A stretch of DNA of 31,633 nucleotides from an uncultured Eubacteriales bacterium (GTDB lineage: Bacteria > Bacillota > Clostridia > Christensenellales > UBA1242): positions 14,876-46,508 of the forward strand of contig CAPERS010000008.1 of NCBI GenBank assembly GCA_948607205.1. Reading direction: 5' to 3'. The notes under the pieces were generated by a model that was not told where the DNA came from, did no database searches, and saw only the letters and a list, made by a program, of their open reading frames with translations. The position numbers and the translations under genes are program-made. Shown here one piece after another: positions 30,112 through 31,633 of this stretch. Every line of letters begins with the position of its first letter. Position 1 is the first letter of the stretch.

Positions 30112-30966
30112 GTGAATAAAATTTTTAATTTAAAAACTATTGATGAAGCATTTGATTTTTATAGCATTGATGAAAAATACAAACAAAAATGTTACAACTG
30201 TTTTAACAATATTTTTTCGAATAGTCAATATAAAGTAAAGTTTATTTCTGTTTTTAATATTTTGTTTCTCAAAAATGATAACGAATTTAGAAAACTTTGG
30301 GAAATAGACAATATTGACGACTTATTTGGAAAAGATGCTGAAGTTTTTTCAACTAACCTAATGATATTATTTGGAGTTAAGAATCATAAACAAAATATTC
30401 TTAAATTAAATTTCAAAACTGAACAAATTTCTATTCACAAAAAACGAGTTAGAGAATGCTTTTTAAACGATTTAGAAAATAGAAATCTAGAAGGCGCAAG
30501 AATTTCACAAATGCTATGGGCTTCTTATTTTATAAATGCAAGAATTATCGAAGTTGGCGTTTTACAATATGAGTTTGACACATCAATCGATAATATCAAA
30601 ATTCACATACCCACTCAAACGAATTTAAATTTTGAAAAAGTAAAGCAATCAATTAAAGATTCCAAAAAAGAAATTCTCAACTTGTTTGGCAAAAAACAGC
30701 CAGATTATATATGTAAAAGTTGGCTTTTAAGCAAGCAAATACTGCCTTTATTAAGTGAAAAATCAAATATCAGAAAATTTCAATCGCTCTTTCAAATTCA
30801 AGAAGGTTTTGATTGCACATCGGATGTTCTTAATTTCGTGTTTAAAACAAACAGCTCCTCTAACCTAAATGATTTACCAGAAAAAACTTCTCTGCAAAAG
30901 AAAATAAAAAAAGAACTCTTACTAGGAAAACAATTCAATTTGGGAATAGGAACATTAAGAACTTAA
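30112..30966 (+). CDS. GNAT-like acyltransferase, DUF5596 type
   Basis: A 284-residue protein. The C-terminal half matches the GNAT-like C-terminal domain of the DUF5596 acyltransferase family. Visible are DYICKSWLLSKQILPLLSEKSNIRKFQSLFQI (about 198-229), a following DVLNFVFKT, and LPEKTSLQKKIKKELLLGKQFNLGIGTLR at the end, which is the usual closing signature. The helical N-terminal half (about 1-110) fits the associated N-terminal domain. The acyl acceptor is unknown. The start is GTG 30112, with AGGAG 5-6 nt upstream. The gene is noticeably more AT-rich than lgt, valS or the transporters, with many Asn, Lys, Phe and Ile codons, which may point to a more recent origin. Confidence 0.75.
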   Translation: MNKIFNLKTIDEAFDFYSIDEKYKQKCYNCFNNIFSNSQYKVKFISVFNILFLKNDNEFRKLWEIDNIDDLFGKDAEVFSTNLMILFGVKNHKQNILKLNFKTEQISIHKKRVRECFLNDLENRNLEGARISQMLWASYFINARIIEVGVLQYEFDTSIDNIKIHIPTQTNLNFEKVKQSIKDSKKEILNLFGKKQPDYICKSWLLSKQILPLLSEKSNIRKFQSLFQIQEGFDCTSDVLNFVFKTNSSSNLNDLPEKTSLQKKIKKELLLGKQFNLGIGTLRT

Positions 30967-31076
30967 AAAAATAATGATTGTTATCATAAAACAATGAAGA
31001 AATTTAAAATTTTCAGCATTTGCACAATTGTTATATATACCGCATACAAAATAAATAGATAATATTGCAAAATTTA

Positions 31077-31106
31077 TTGACAAGCGTGGACTGATTATGC
31101 TATATT
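31077..31106 (+). promoter_or_regulatory. Promoter of the tRNA-Cys/tRNA-Leu pair
   Basis: Perfect -35 TTGACA (31077-31082), 18-nt spacer, -10 TATATT (31101-31106) with extended TG-n, about 21 nt before the tRNA-Cys. The stretch between it and the acyltransferase gene (30967-31076) shows no further feature. Confidence 0.75.
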
Positions 31107-31127
31107 ATTTTTGTTCAAAGCAAATTT

Positions 31128-31202
31128 GGTACCATAGCCAAGCGGTAAGGCAAAGGTCTGCAAAACCTTCATTCCCCGGTTCAAATCCGGGTGGTACCTC
31201 CA
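31128..31202 (+). tRNA. tRNA-Cys (anticodon GCA)
   Basis: The acceptor GGTACCA pairs with TGGTACC. The anticodon stem AAGGT/ACCTT encloses loop CTGCAAA (anticodon GCA). The T arm CCCGGTTCAAATCCGGG is present, the discriminator is T, and CCA is encoded. Confidence 0.97.
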
Positions 31203-31212
31203 AATCGGCGAA

Positions 31213-31239
31213 AAATTCTAAACTATTTAGAATTTTTTT
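31213..31239 (+). terminator. Terminator-like hairpin between two tRNAs
   Basis: AAATTCTAAA (31213-31222) pairs with TTTAGAATTT (31226-31235), 3-nt loop, ending in a run of Ts to 31239. The next tRNA begins only 5 nt later, so it may act as a partial terminator or a processing signal. Confidence 0.7.
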
Positions 31240-31244
31240 AATAT

Positions 31245-31330
<86 letters not shown>

Positions 31331-31395
31331 AATATACTAAACAAAAAGTCTTTTTTGAGTTGATATTTATAAACATAAAGAATTGGGAATATTGA

Positions 31396-31633
31396 ATGAT
31401 TAAAATAGAAAAAAAAGAATGCAATATATATAAAAAGAGGACTGGTTCTTATGTGATAATTGAACATGACGAAGATGACCAAGTGGCTATTGCTTCTGAT
31501 AATGAAGGAGTTTATTTCTTTTTAGGTGGCGGTGCTGAAAAGAATGAATCTTCAGAAGAAACTCTTAAAAGAGAATTAACTGAAGAAACTGGTTACTCTT
31601 TAAAAAATATCAAATACTTTGATAGAATAAGTT
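31396..31633 (+). CDS. Nudix hydrolase (3' end cut off by the window)
   Basis: The open frame runs from ATG 31396 to the right edge, 79 codons. It contains a complete Nudix box (GGAEKNESSEETLKRELTEETG; G-x5-E-x7-REL-x-EE-x-G) at about residues 49-71, preceded by the usual beta strands (YVIIEHDEDDQVAIAS, VYFFLGG). Nudix enzymes hydrolyse nucleoside diphosphates linked to other moieties; the substrate is unknown. The ribosome binding site is weak (GGGAA). Composition is AT-rich, like the acyltransferase gene before it. Confidence 0.85.
   Translation, partial: MIKIEKKECNIYKKRTGSYVIIEHDEDDQVAIASDNEGVYFFLGGGAEKNESSEETLKRELTEETGYSLKNIKYFDRIS

Overview
The window looks like ordinary chromosome from a low-GC (roughly one third G+C by eye) Gram-positive bacterium, most likely an uncultured Clostridia-type Bacillota. 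The reasons are near-consensus sigma-A promoters (TTGACA/17/TATAAT types), GGAGG-type ribosome binding sites, T-rich intrinsic terminators, tRNAs with encoded CCA, a DivIVA-like/lgt cluster, a DegV protein, an SPFH/NfeD pair and a DUF5596-type acyltransferase. The lineage assignment is inference; no rRNA or other marker is present.

Layout. 1-1862 (minus): lgt, a small membrane protein and a cut-off DivIVA-like coiled-coil protein, apparently one operon that may start as a leaderless mRNA. 2133-5229 (minus): a solenoid protein with an exact 17-residue period, an ArsP_2-type metal permease and a Rho-like protein that has lost the ATP-binding P-loop. 5452-9104 (plus): a heterodimeric ABC exporter pair. 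9223-9325: a 103-bp perfect cloverleaf-shaped inverted-repeat element. 9444-11450 (plus): a MacB-like ABC transporter. 11610-15169 (minus): valS and a YjdF/DUF2238-like membrane protein. 15325-16344 (plus): an orphan SsuA/NMT1-like lipoprotein with a 92-94 bp tandem duplication at its 3' end. 16536-21692: envelope proteins (a GLUG-repeat surface protein and an SH3-like anchored protein) interleaved with a phage-type terminase large subunit and a small sigma-region-4-like protein, with no other phage genes. 22040-24072 (plus): tRNA-Leu(CAA), an unrecognised protein and a DegV protein. 24208-26214 (minus): nfeD, a stomatin-like gene and a small membrane protein. 26320-28537 (minus): a DUF5131 protein, a second cloverleaf element of almost the same length (104 bp) but different sequence, an MBL-fold hydrolase and a guanine-deaminase-like enzyme. 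28798-31633 (plus): tRNA-Gly(GCC) with a 250-bp insertion that duplicates its 3' end, an SDR oxidoreductase, a DUF5596 acyltransferase, tRNA-Cys and tRNA-Leu(TAA), and a cut-off Nudix hydrolase.

The strongest candidates for something undescribed are (1) the two, possibly three, cloverleaf elements of about 100 bp, which share fold and size but not sequence; (2) the tRNA-Gly-associated 250-bp insertion bounded by 31-bp direct repeats, whose right part resembles a weaker third cloverleaf; (3) the Rho-like protein without a P-loop; (4) the apparently intact terminase with a regulator-like partner outside any prophage; and (5) the 12 x 17-residue solenoid protein. Several unrelated membrane-associated proteins here also carry long Lys/Glu-rich cytoplasmic tails.
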